Below, piece by piece: positions 26,654 through 34,735 of a stretch of 58,520 nt of DNA. Under the pieces are notes generated by a model, which had not been told where the DNA came from, did not search any database, and saw only the letters and a program-made list of their open reading frames with translations. The stretch comes from Saccharopolyspora elongata (lineage in GTDB: Bacteria > Actinomycetota > Actinomycetes > Mycobacteriales > Pseudonocardiaceae): NCBI RefSeq assembly GCF_004348985.1, contig NZ_SMKW01000060.1, positions 1 to 58,520 of the forward strand, written 5' to 3'. Numbering within the stretch: the first letter of the stretch is position 1; each line of letters begins with the position of its first letter. The position numbers and the translations under genes are program-made.

Positions 26654-27469
26654 TCAGCGGCCGGTCGCGCGGGCGCGGATCTCGTCGGCGACGAGCTGCG
26701 GTGAATCCAGCGTCGGGAAGTGCGTTTCACCGCGCAGGTTCCGGTGGCTGAACCACGGGTGTTCCTCGTGGAAGTGCGCCTGCGCAGCTTCGTAGGAGGG
26801 ATCGGTGGGCTGGGAGAACAGGTGCTTGATGGGGCGGTTCTCCCGCATCGCCGCCATGCGCGGCAGCGGGCTCCCCCACGTTTCGTAGGCCTCGGCGATC
26901 ACCCGGCACGAACGGTCCCACATCTCGTGGTCGAACGCGGCCATCTCGTTGTCAAGGTGGTTGCGCACCAGCTCGTTCGAGCTGTCGTTGAGCCAGATGT
27001 CGAACAGGTCCTGGCGGTCCTGGCGCCAGCCATCCGGGTCGCCGCTGGCCTTGAGGCTCGCCACGAACTCGGGGCTCGCCGGGGTCATGATCCAGTCGAT
27101 CACGATCAGCGACGGCACCCGAGTCGCGCCGACCCGGTCCGCGAGCTCGATGTTCGCCCAACCGCCGTGCGAGGTCGACACCGGCAGGAACCGGTCGACG
27201 CCCAGGGAGTCGAGCACGGCGATCGCATCCGACGCCTGCTCGGCCGGGCCGAAGTCGGCGACCGGTCGGCGGTCCGCGCCGTGGCCACGCCAGTCGATGC
27301 GGACGACGTGGTGGTCCGCGGTCAGGTGCGGCACGAGCGGGTCGAAGAGGCGATGGTCCTGGCACCACCCGGTGAGCAGGACCACCGTCGGGTCCGTGCG
27401 CTCGCCGTGCTCGTCGTAGGAGATCGCGTTCCCGTCGACGTCGAGCGTCTTGAGGAGGGGCGTGGTCAC
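26654..27469 (-). CDS. hod: Cofactor-independent 3-hydroxy-4-quinolone 2,4-dioxygenase (Hod/AqdC-like)
   Basis: 271 residues from GTG 27469, whose GTGA overlaps the upstream stop; Hod has 276. The alpha/beta-hydrolase protein lines up along its length with Hod of Arthrobacter Rue61a: LLTGWCQDHR, DWRGHG, FLPVSTSHGGW, IDWIMTP, PIKHLFSQPTDPSYE, EEHPWFS, THFPTLDSP. Equivalents of all residues important in Hod are present: His39, Ser100, His101, Asp125, Trp159 and His250 (the general base). Such enzymes split 3-hydroxy-4(1H)-quinolones with O2, releasing CO and an N-acylanthranilate without metal or cofactor. The gene is followed by the amidase that would act next. The alkyl substituent accepted cannot be read from sequence. 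Confidence 0.9.
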   Translation of the reverse strand: MTTPLLKTLDVDGNAISYDEHGERTDPTVVLLTGWCQDHRLFDPLVPHLTADHHVVRIDWRGHGADRRPVADFGPAEQASDAIAVLDSLGVDRFLPVSTSHGGWANIELADRVGATRVPSLIVIDWIMTPASPEFVASLKASGDPDGWRQDRQDLFDIWLNDSSNELVRNHLDNEMAAFDHEMWDRSCRVIAEAYETWGSPLPRMAAMRENRPIKHLFSQPTDPSYEAAQAHFHEEHPWFSHRNLRGETHFPTLDSPQLVADEIRARATGR

Positions 27470-28482
27470 AGAACTTCCCTTCTGGTTCGGAGAATTGCCC
27501 GCCGGATGGGGTTTCCGGGCAGGGCTGGGTATGGCGATGCGGCTAGCTGCTCGCGTACGCAGACGATGTCGGTGCTGATGGCGGGTGCGAGGCCGTGGTC
27601 GAGAGCGGCCCGGAACGGCGGGTGCCCCATGCCCATCTGCATTTCCGTCTCCGGAGCGATGGTGACCTTCCCGCCGGTGTCCGCGAGCAGCTTCCACTCC
27701 TGGTCGTTGAGCGCCGGGCAGTGGATGTGCAGATGCCCGGGCAGCAGGAGATCGCGGTCGTGGAGCTCGCGCAGACCGCGCAGCAGGATCGAACCGGTGG
27801 CGGCCCCGGTGTGCGAGGCACCGAGGAGCCCGAGGTCCCGAGCGGTGCGGATCTCGGTCGCCGTCGCCTCGAACCGAACGGTGCCGAAGTCGCTGTACAA
27901 CATGCCCATCCGGGAAAGCGGGTGCTCACCCGAGAAGTACTCCGCGTGCAGGGCCGACGCATCCGCAACCCGCTGCTCGTGCGCGGTGAAGGCCGGCGGC
28001 TGCACCGCGTATTCCTGCATTCCGTAGGCGTAAACCGACCGGATTCCCGCCGCGCGCAGGGCCTCGACACCGGCACGTGCGTGATCGGGGCTGTTTACGC
28101 AGTCGCAGCAGTCGAGGATCGTGGTCACGCCGGAATCGAGTGCCTCCAGCGCACCGACCGTCGCGGCTGCGGCCAGGTCGTCGGCCTGCATGATCGAGCC
28201 GATGCCGTAGAAGGTCGTGGCGAGGAATTCCAGCAGCGACTGGTCTGCGGAAATGCCGCGCAGCAGCGCCATCCAGGTGTGCCGGTGCGTGTCGATCAGG
28301 CCGGGCAGGACGCAACCGCCCGCGGCATCGATGAACTCCGCATCCACCCCGGCGAACTCGTCGGCGGAGCGCGCGACGGCCGCGATCCGGTCACCCTCCA
28401 CCAGCACCGCACCACCGGGCAGGTCGCCGTACTCGGCATCCATGGTGATGATCGGTCCACCTGCGATGACGGTTCGCCTCAT
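27466..28482 (-). pseudogene. Amidohydrolase (guanine deaminase/TrzN-like), C-terminally truncated
   Basis: 338 residues from ATG 28482. Metal-dependent amidohydrolase start (GGPIITMDAEYGDLPGGAV, GCVLPGLIDTHRHTWMALLRG), central HIHCPALNDQEWK and the metal-site region HGLAPAISTDIVC. After that the sequence is unrelated (VREQLAASPYP to RREVL) and stops; relatives continue about 110-130 residues. The stop TGA overlaps the GTG start of the Hod-like gene. The truncated enzyme probably lacks part of the barrel and is likely inactive, though its 5' part still supplies translational coupling to hod. It could alternatively be a domain shortened to a new role. Confidence 0.7.
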
Positions 28483-28852
28483 GCGCCCATCGTCGCCACG
28501 TGCCCCGAACCGCACCAATACCTGTTCCCGATGGACGTATACCCGTGGAGCATGGCTATCCGCCGCTGCTATTGCTCGGAGGACGCATAGCCGAGAAGGC
28601 ATGCCCGCCGCCGGGATAGGTATTGGTCGCTCATGGATGCGCGGGCAATGCTGTGTGCCACCTCACGAGGTCGACGGCTCGCCCGCTTCGCGCACAACCG
28701 AAGCGCGCCGCGCCCGTACGACTTCGCGAAAGGCGACGATCTCCGCTGAGCGGACCGGGAATTATCCGCCCGTCGGGCGCGCATCGCCCAGGCTGCGGGG
28801 AGATCCGTTGTGGCAGAACAACTCTCGACTCGATCCGAGGTGGACAAGCACA
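28483..28852. promoter_or_regulatory. Divergent intergenic region with an inverted repeat pair
   Basis: 370 bases without a gene, between the minus-strand quinolone-side operon and the plus-strand metallo-hydrolase. ACCAATACCT at 28514-28523 recurs inverted as AGGTATTGGT at 28618-28627; flanking bases are partly conserved. The first copy lies 32 bases upstream of the amidohydrolase start. These look like operator half-sites, with the LysR paralogues as candidate binders. No convincing -10/-35 hexamers were found. Confidence 0.4.
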
Positions 28853-30022
28853 ATGTGTGACATCGTGTCGGAGGCGCTACGCGCCGGGATCTCCCGCCGG
28901 TCGATGCTGGCCGCACTCGGCGCCGGCGCCGCTGCCCTCGGCACCAGTGCCGCCGCATCGCCGCAAGCCGGAGCGTCCGCCAGATCCGCCGTCGCCGAGC
29001 AGTACCGGACCCGGGTCGTCCTGCTCGGCACGGCTGGCGGGCCACCGTGGTGGAACGGGTCCAAGCGCAGCGGTATCTCCACAGCGGTGGTGGTCGGCGA
29101 CCGCTACTACGTGGTCGACGCGGGACACGGCGTCGGGCAGCGCATCCGGGAAGCCCGCCTGGGGAACTGGAAGGACGACGAGCAGGGCCCGCTCGATGCC
29201 ATGCGCGCCATCTTCCTGACCCACCTGCACAGCGACCACGTCTCCGACCTGAACAACCTGCTGCTGCCCGCGAACGGACGGCAGGCCAACCCCGAACCGG
29301 TCCAGGTGTGGGGTCCCGGGAACCGCGGACAGCTCCCGCCGCTGTTCGGGCCGCCGCCGGCACCGGCGGTGACCGCACCGGAGAACCCGACACCTGGGAC
29401 GGTGGAGCTGGTCGACCTCCTCACCAGGGCCTTCGCCACCGACTACAACGACCGCGCCTTCGACAACCGCAAACCGCCTGCTGCCGAGATGTTCACCGCC
29501 CACGACGTGCCGATCCCAGCCGAGTACACCGGCGACCCGAACGGCAACCCGCACCCGCGCATGAGCCCGGTGCCTTTCTACGAGGACGACCGGGTACGCG
29601 TGTCGGCGACGCTGGTCAAACACGCACCCGTCTTCCCTGCCCTGGCCTTCCGCTTCGACACCGACGACGGCTCGGTGGTGCTCGCCGGCGACACCGCACG
29701 CAGCGAGAACCTGATCGAAATGGCAACCGGAGCCGACGTACTGGTGCACGAGGTGATGGAAGCCAAGTGGCTTGAGACATTCCTCCCACCACCGCGAAAC
29801 GACGTGCAGGAAGGCCTCTTCCAACACCTGCTCAGCTCCCACACGACCGTCGAGGAGGTCGGGCCGATCGCGGACGAGGCAGGGGTTGCGACCCTCGTCC
29901 TCTCGCACCTCGCGCCAGCGGCGTGGCCGGAGGAAGAATGGCGCCGAGCAGGTGACAACTTCTCCGGAACGCTCGTCATCGGACACGACCTCGACGAGAC
30001 CGGCGTCGGCACCCCGTCCTGA
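28853..30022 (+). CDS. Exported metallo-beta-lactamase-fold hydrolase (Tat signal)
   Basis: 389 residues from ATG 28853. The N-terminus ISRRSMLAALGAGAAALG is a twin-arginine signal. The MBL metal site is HLHSDHVSDL, with further ligands in LVKHAPVFP, LAGDTARSENLIEMA and VLSHLAPA. This form resembles RNase Z-like or arylsulfatase-type exported MBL enzymes rather than beta-lactamases. It is divergent from the catabolic genes and may release a substrate outside the cell, but there is no direct evidence. Confidence 0.85.
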   Translation: MCDIVSEALRAGISRRSMLAALGAGAAALGTSAAASPQAGASARSAVAEQYRTRVVLLGTAGGPPWWNGSKRSGISTAVVVGDRYYVVDAGHGVGQRIREARLGNWKDDEQGPLDAMRAIFLTHLHSDHVSDLNNLLLPANGRQANPEPVQVWGPGNRGQLPPLFGPPPAPAVTAPENPTPGTVELVDLLTRAFATDYNDRAFDNRKPPAAEMFTAHDVPIPAEYTGDPNGNPHPRMSPVPFYEDDRVRVSATLVKHAPVFPALAFRFDTDDGSVVLAGDTARSENLIEMATGADVLVHEVMEAKWLETFLPPPRNDVQEGLFQHLLSSHTTVEEVGPIADEAGVATLVLSHLAPAAWPEEEWRRAGDNFSGTLVIGHDLDETGVGTPS

Positions 30023-30177
30023 CCTGGAATTCGGAACGGAGCGATCGGTACGCCCCGGCGGAACCGGACCGGGCTCGGCTTCCGTGCAGCAGCCACCCGG
30101 TCCGATGCCGCCACAGTCACAACAGCCGCCAACCCTCACCTGCACCCCCAGAACCACCGCGCAACATCCAGGTCGCC

Positions 30178-30372
30178 GTGACCCGCACCAGCCGCAGCGG
30201 CAGTCTCCGGGGCATCGGAGGAGTTCTCATCAGCAAGACTTCACCGCTCGGACACGGCAGCCTCACCCGCTACGACCAAGGCTGCCGCTGTGCCCACTGC
30301 CGCCACGCCCTCGCCACCACGAGGCCGCCGTGCGCGCCGGGAGTGAGCTACCTGCGATTCCGAGGTCGCTGA
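30178..30372 (+). other. Possible small cysteine-rich protein fragment
   Basis: A 64-codon frame contains HGSLTRYDQGCRCAHCRHAL, a CxCxxCR pattern seen in small phage-like or actinomycete proteins of unknown function. No good RBS precedes it and it runs into the EAL-domain fragment on the other strand. It may be a relic. Confidence 0.2.
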
Positions 30373-30541
30373 GGACCAGGAACTGGCCGATGTTCTCGAC
30401 GCCTTCGGCGACGCAGCTGCGCCCCATCGCGTGCCCCATGCCGGTCATGGCTCGGGCAATGGCGACGTCGGCCACGTCGGTTTCCACACCGGAGACGAAC
30501 AGCCAGAGGCTGGTCCCAGACCTCTCGCAGCGCATGCGCAT
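30350..30541 (-). pseudogene. EAL-domain (c-di-GMP phosphodiesterase) fragment
   Basis: A short stretch encodes DVADVAIARAMTGMGHAMG and SCVAEGVENIGQFLVLSDLGI, which are consecutive motifs of the C-terminal half of EAL domains. The rest of the domain is absent on both sides. Confidence 0.6.
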
Positions 30542-30658
30542 ACACCTCCACGCCCTACGAGGACACAGCTCCGGGACGATGCGAGAGCCAGTCGATGAAA
30601 TGCGCTGCAGGCTAAAGACTCGAATGCAACGGGTTCCTGCTTCAGGTAGGCGGCGGTC

Positions 30659-32116
30659 TCAATTGACCGCGGGGAGCCCCAGGCCCTGGCAGTCGACATC
30701 CCTTGGTGGAACCGTCCCGGCGACGAGGTATGCGGCGGTGGTCTGGTCGACGCAGGGGTTCTGCTGGCTGGCGAAGACACCATGCGAGTAGCCGTTCCGC
30801 AGCACCACCATCCGGGAGCCGGGCAAGACCGCCTGCATCCTCTTGGCTCCCGGGTAGGGCGTGGTCGGGTCGTGCGACGCTTGCGTGAGCAGGACCGCCG
30901 GCATCGCGGGGTGACCGAGGCGGGCCGTCTCGCGCGGTTGCGGCCAGTATCGGCATGTGGCGGCTTCGAACCCGGTGAGCACCGGCTGAGGATCAACACT
31001 GCGGAGTGCGCGCACGGCACCGATCACCTCAGCAGTGGACGGCCGAGTGCTGTCGGCGCACTTGACAGTGCGCAGCGCCGCTTCGTAGTTGCGAGATTCC
31101 TGGTCGGATTCCGGCATTTCCGGGGCGAATCCGTCGCCGTTTCCGGTGTGGACGTAGGCACTGAGCGCGCGGGCGAAGGGTTCCCAGCGTTCGGTCCGCG
31201 ACAGGACTCGATAGACGAGGTGGTCGAACTCGCTGGGGCCGAAGGTTCCGCGCAGCGGGTTTTCTGCCAAGGCGGCGCGGGCGCGCGAGTATTGGCCGTG
31301 GACGGCTTCGGGGGTCGAACCGAGATCCAGGCTCGGGTGGTCGGCGATCCAGCGGAAGAGCACGTCGCGCTGGCGCAGCATGGCGAAAGCCTGTTGGGTG
31401 TCGAAGTCGTGCCAGCGGTCGGGGCTGACGACGCTGTCGAGCACCATTCTCCCGACGTGTCCCGGATATTCGGCGGCGTAGGCGGCACCGAGATAGCTGC
31501 CGTAGGACACGCCGAGGAAGTTCAGCACGGGCTCGTGCAGCGCCCGCCGAATGCGTTCCATATCCCGCGCGGTGTTCATGGTGTTGATGAAGACGGACAC
31601 CGCACCGGCGTGCTCGCGGCAGTCGCCGGCCATCGCGCGCAAGCGGTTCAGGTAGTCACGTTCCTGGGGCACGGTGCTCGGAACGGGTTCGGGGCCAGGA
31701 TGGTCGAACAGGCCACCGAGCGGCCCACAGTCCACCGGATTGCTGTGACCGACTCCGCGGGGGTCGAAGCCGATGATGTCGTAGGCGCGCTGGACGGACT
31801 CCGGCATCTTTCCGCGCTTGGCCACGGCGTAGTTCAGCCCCGCGCCTCCAGGGCCACCGGGGTTGACCAGCAACGCACCTCGGTATTCCTCCGGCGAACC
31901 CGACGCCCGGACTCGTGAGATCGCGATCGAGATCGTGCGCCCATCGGGCGCGTTGTAGTCCAGCGGCACGGCGATCTGGGCGCATTCGACGCCGGGTTCG
32001 TCCGGGCCCTCAGATGGGCACGGGCCGAACCGTAAGGGGGCAGCTCCGGCTGGAGTGGCGCTGAGCAGCGGAGCCAAGAGGGCGAGAGCGAACGCAACTC
32101 GGAGCGATCTTGTCAC
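30659..32116 (-). CDS. Secreted alpha/beta-hydrolase, tripeptidyl-aminopeptidase type
   Basis: 485 residues. A Sec signal peptide (MTRSLRVAFALALLAPLLS, then ATPAGAAP) leads to a mature protein with LLVNPGGPGGAGL, DIIGFDPRGVGHS, the nucleophile Ser in LGVSYGSYLGAAYA, ASHDPTTPYPGA with the acid residue, and the catalytic His in NGYSHGVF. This pattern is typical of the SlpD/SlpE and Tap peptidases of actinomycetes. A zinc-box-like sequence lies 49 bases upstream of its start. Confidence 0.92.
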   Translation of the reverse strand: MTRSLRVAFALALLAPLLSATPAGAAPLRFGPCPSEGPDEPGVECAQIAVPLDYNAPDGRTISIAISRVRASGSPEEYRGALLVNPGGPGGAGLNYAVAKRGKMPESVQRAYDIIGFDPRGVGHSNPVDCGPLGGLFDHPGPEPVPSTVPQERDYLNRLRAMAGDCREHAGAVSVFINTMNTARDMERIRRALHEPVLNFLGVSYGSYLGAAYAAEYPGHVGRMVLDSVVSPDRWHDFDTQQAFAMLRQRDVLFRWIADHPSLDLGSTPEAVHGQYSRARAALAENPLRGTFGPSEFDHLVYRVLSRTERWEPFARALSAYVHTGNGDGFAPEMPESDQESRNYEAALRTVKCADSTRPSTAEVIGAVRALRSVDPQPVLTGFEAATCRYWPQPRETARLGHPAMPAVLLTQASHDPTTPYPGAKRMQAVLPGSRMVVLRNGYSHGVFASQQNPCVDQTTAAYLVAGTVPPRDVDCQGLGLPAVN

Positions 32117-32164
32117 GGGCCGTCACTTTCGGGGGTAGCCGGATGGGCGGATTGTCCACCCAAT

Positions 32165-32179
32165 AGAAAACGATTATCA
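32165..32179. promoter_or_regulatory. Zur-like operator
   Basis: AGAAAACGATTATCA matches the actinobacterial Zur consensus TGAAAATGATTTTCA at 12 of 15 positions. It lies in the divergent region between the secreted peptidase (start 32116) and the ATP-grasp remnant (start 32217), within 50 bases of both. Binding is a prediction; the dyad itself is imperfect. Confidence 0.5.
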
Positions 32180-32216
32180 TTACCGACCGTTGTGCACAAC
32201 CGTGGAGGAAGTCCGT

Positions 32217-32541
32217 GTGGGTCACCTGTTGTTGGTGGAGAGCCGGGTCGGTGCGATGAGCACGCTCCCGCCGAGGGGCATCCGGGAGAGCGGGCACCGG
32301 TTCAGCTCCGTTACCCGCAACTGCAGCACCACCCGCGTTCGGCAACGACATATCTGGGCCGCACCCGCTGCTCGGCGCCGACAACGTCCTGACCGTCGAA
32401 ACCAATGACTCAGCAACGCTTTTCGAGCACCTGGAACAACTGCAGACGGTGCTGGGATTCGACTGCGTGGCAACGTCGTGCGACTACTACCTCGCCACCG
32501 CAGCCCGCGCCGCCGGGCACCTGGGTCTACCCGGGCCGAAA
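32217..32541 (+). pseudogene. ATP-grasp ligase, N-terminal remnant with frameshift
   Basis: GTG 32217 follows GGAGGAA. The first frame reads GHLLLVESRVGAMSTLPPRG and then shifts near 32330. The second frame continues with HPLLGADNVLTVETN, FEHLEQLQTVLGFDCV, SCDYYLATAARAAGHLGLPGP, the pre-ATP-grasp and early ATP-binding region of carboxylate ligases. It breaks off at about 32540 next to the acetyltransferase, leaving about a quarter of the usual 400 residues. Confidence 0.7.
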
Positions 32542-32557
32542 GTGAGATTTCAGGCTC

Positions 32558-33160
32558 TCAGCGCGGGTCCCTGCGCATGCACCACGTGCGGGGGCCGTTG
32601 TCGGGGAGCTGGACATCGGCTGTGACCTTGAAGCCGAGGCGCTCGTAGAACCGCACGTTCGCCTCGCTGGAAGTCTCCAGGAACGCCGGATACCCAGCGC
32701 GCTCGGCCTCCTGGATGCCGGGAATCAGCACCGCACTGCCGAGGCCCTTCCCCTGGGCCTCGGGAGCGGTTCCCACGGTTTCCAGAAACCATCCCGGCTC
32801 CTTGGGCCGGTACGGGGCGATGGTCTCGTCCGCAGCCGCGGAAGCGGCGGCCCGGTCACCGCTGAGTTCGCCGAGGATCGGCCCGAGTTCGGCGAAAGCA
32901 GGCGAGGGATCCTGGCCAGGAATGGCCCAGACCGCCACGGCGCGGCCGTCGGCGGCGACCCAGACGCGGCCGTACACCATGCCGATGCGGGTCAGGCACA
33001 GCTCCTGGGTACGCCGGATCCGGTCCTCGTGACCGTCCGCGGCGATCACGTGCCGGGTGAAGGGATAGTCGGCGAAGGCCCGGGCAAGGGTGTCGACCGC
33101 AGTGGGGATGTCGGCGTCGGTGATGGGACGCACGGAAGAGGCGTTCTGGTGCTGCGGCAT
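32558..33160 (-). CDS. GNAT-family N-acetyltransferase
   Basis: 200 residues from ATG 33160. The acetyl-CoA loop appears as VGTAPEAQGKGLGSAVL, and the end ANVRFYERLGFKV is the standard GNAT C-terminal strand-helix. Length and the FADYPFTRHVI start fit small-molecule acetyltransferases. ATG 33205 is an alternative start. The acceptor is unknown. Confidence 0.92.
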   Translation of the reverse strand: MPQHQNASSVRPITDADIPTAVDTLARAFADYPFTRHVIAADGHEDRIRRTQELCLTRIGMVYGRVWVAADGRAVAVWAIPGQDPSPAFAELGPILGELSGDRAAASAAADETIAPYRPKEPGWFLETVGTAPEAQGKGLGSAVLIPGIQEAERAGYPAFLETSSEANVRFYERLGFKVTADVQLPDNGPRTWCMRRDPR

Positions 33161-33356
33161 GTTCACCAAGCGATCTTGACAGCAGGTCATTCCCTCGGCA
33201 ACGCATTTGACCGGGTACCTATGCCACCCTACATACTCCCCCGACGCCGCGACCTGCGACCGCCCAGCCCGGCCACCCCTGCTTGGTCTCGTCCGTCTGC
33301 CTCGAGCATCGCGCACCTCGCATCCCAGACCGCAGCAGCCCTCGCCGCTGGACCGG

Positions 33357-34175
33357 TCAGTTCGCGAGCCGCACCACCGACTCGACAACCTCGGGCCCGT
33401 CAAGCAGGGCGAGATCGTTGTGGCCCGCGTTCGCAACGTCCAGTTCGATCGTGCCGGGCCGTATCCGGGCGACGGCTCGGCTCTCCTCCGGGGGCACGAT
33501 CGAGTCGGCAGTCCCGTAGACGACCGCGACCGGGCACCGGACGTCGCGCAAGTGCATCGCGAGCGGGTACCGGTCCCAGAGCAACAACCTCACCGGCAGG
33601 TACGGGTAGTGGCGTTGGCCGACGGAAGCGAGGTCGGTGAACGGTGACCGCAGCACCAGCCCGGCCGGTTTGTGCTCGGTCGCCAGCTCGGTGACAACGG
33701 CCCCACCGAGGCTTTCGCCGTAGTAGACCAACCGATCCGGTCGCAGGCCGGCTTCCTCGACGAGGTAGCGCAGCGCCGCACGGACGTCCTTCGCTAATCC
33801 CTCCTCGCTCGGGCGGCCCGGGTTGCCACCGTAACCGCGGTAGTCGAACAACAGCACGGCCAGTCCGCGTTCGGCGAGCGCGTCGGCCAGCGGAGCCCGC
33901 AGCGACCGGTTTCCCGCGTTGCCGTTGGCGACCAGCACACCCGCACCGCGGTGCTGGCCGCGGGCAGGCAGATACCAAGCACCCAGCTGCAGTCCGTCGC
34001 TCGTGCGCAGCACGACCTCCTCGGCGCCACTGAGCACCGCGGCAACCGGCGGCGTCTGACCGGAGGGGTAGTAGATCAGCCTTCGTTGGAACGCCCAGAC
34101 TGCCCCCAGGACTACGGCGATCACCAGCACCACGACGAGCACGACGCGCAGCACACCTCCCAGTGTGCGCGACAT
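33357..34175 (-). CDS. Membrane-anchored alpha/beta-hydrolase (BEM46/ABHD13-like)
   Basis: 272 residues from ATG 34175 (GGCAGGCAGGG upstream); GTG 34214 would add 13. An N-terminal hydrophobic anchor (VVLVVVLVIAVVLGAVWAF) precedes RLIYYPSG, VLVANGNAGNRS, FDYRGYGGNPG, the nucleophile in YYGESLGGAVV, YGTADSIVP and the His in NAGHNDLAL. This matches the BEM46-type serine hydrolases at the cytoplasmic membrane. Its role is unknown. Confidence 0.9.
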   Translation of the reverse strand: MSRTLGGVLRVVLVVVLVIAVVLGAVWAFQRRLIYYPSGQTPPVAAVLSGAEEVVLRTSDGLQLGAWYLPARGQHRGAGVLVANGNAGNRSLRAPLADALAERGLAVLLFDYRGYGGNPGRPSEEGLAKDVRAALRYLVEEAGLRPDRLVYYGESLGGAVVTELATEHKPAGLVLRSPFTDLASVGQRHYPYLPVRLLLWDRYPLAMHLRDVRCPVAVVYGTADSIVPPEESRAVARIRPGTIELDVANAGHNDLALLDGPEVVESVVRLAN

Positions 34176-34460
34176 CCCTGCCTGCCTGCCGCCAGTGACC
34201 GTCACACTGTTCACCGAAGCGCCGCCGGCGCATGGCGCGCCGGCGCATACGGTCGGCGGTCGAGCCGCGTCGTGTCAGCAGGCCGGTTGACGGCAAACAC
34301 GTTCGCGTGCGAGACGATCTTCACCGCCCGAAGGCAGCTGGTGATGAAGTTGGAGAAGTCCGCAGCGCTGTCGTCCTGATCGGACCGGCAAGTTGATGCC
34401 GCTCCCCGCTAAGGGCCGGTCCGGTGGATCATGTGACCGTCTCGGGTTCGAGTCGTTGGC

Positions 34461-34545
34461 ATGTCCATGGGACGGGGAGATCTCACGAATGATGAACGGG
34501 CGCGGCTGAAGCCGCATCTACCGAAGGCCGGTCACCCGGGCGGAC
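34461..34545 (+). mobile_element. IS5-family transposase N-terminal fragment
   Basis: The plus frame begins MSMGRGDLTNDERARLKPHLP, the conserved beginning of IS5-type transposases of actinomycetes, and stops matching after about 28 codons. Confidence 0.6.
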
Positions 34546-34680
34546 CCCCACGTCACCGAGCACCTCGTCGGCCTCCCAGTCGCACGTGTTCAGCAGCCGC
34601 TGGATCCGGTCGGGACACGAACCGCTCATGCGGGCCAGCCCCGCCAGCCCACCGGGCGACATCAACATCCCCAGCCATGA
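34531..34680 (-). mobile_element. IS701-like transposase fragment
   Basis: On the minus strand LARMSGSCPDRIQRLLNTCDWEADEVLGDV resembles the N-terminal segment of IS701-type transposases (P-x-x-x-QRLL-x-x-x-x-W-x-x-D). No catalytic part is present. It directly abuts the IS5 fragment, so the interval is a stack of relics. Confidence 0.5.
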
Positions 34681-34735
34681 CCAAACCAACGAAGGACCTT
34701 GCCCTCGTCTGCCTATCTCAGTCGGCATCGGAGGG

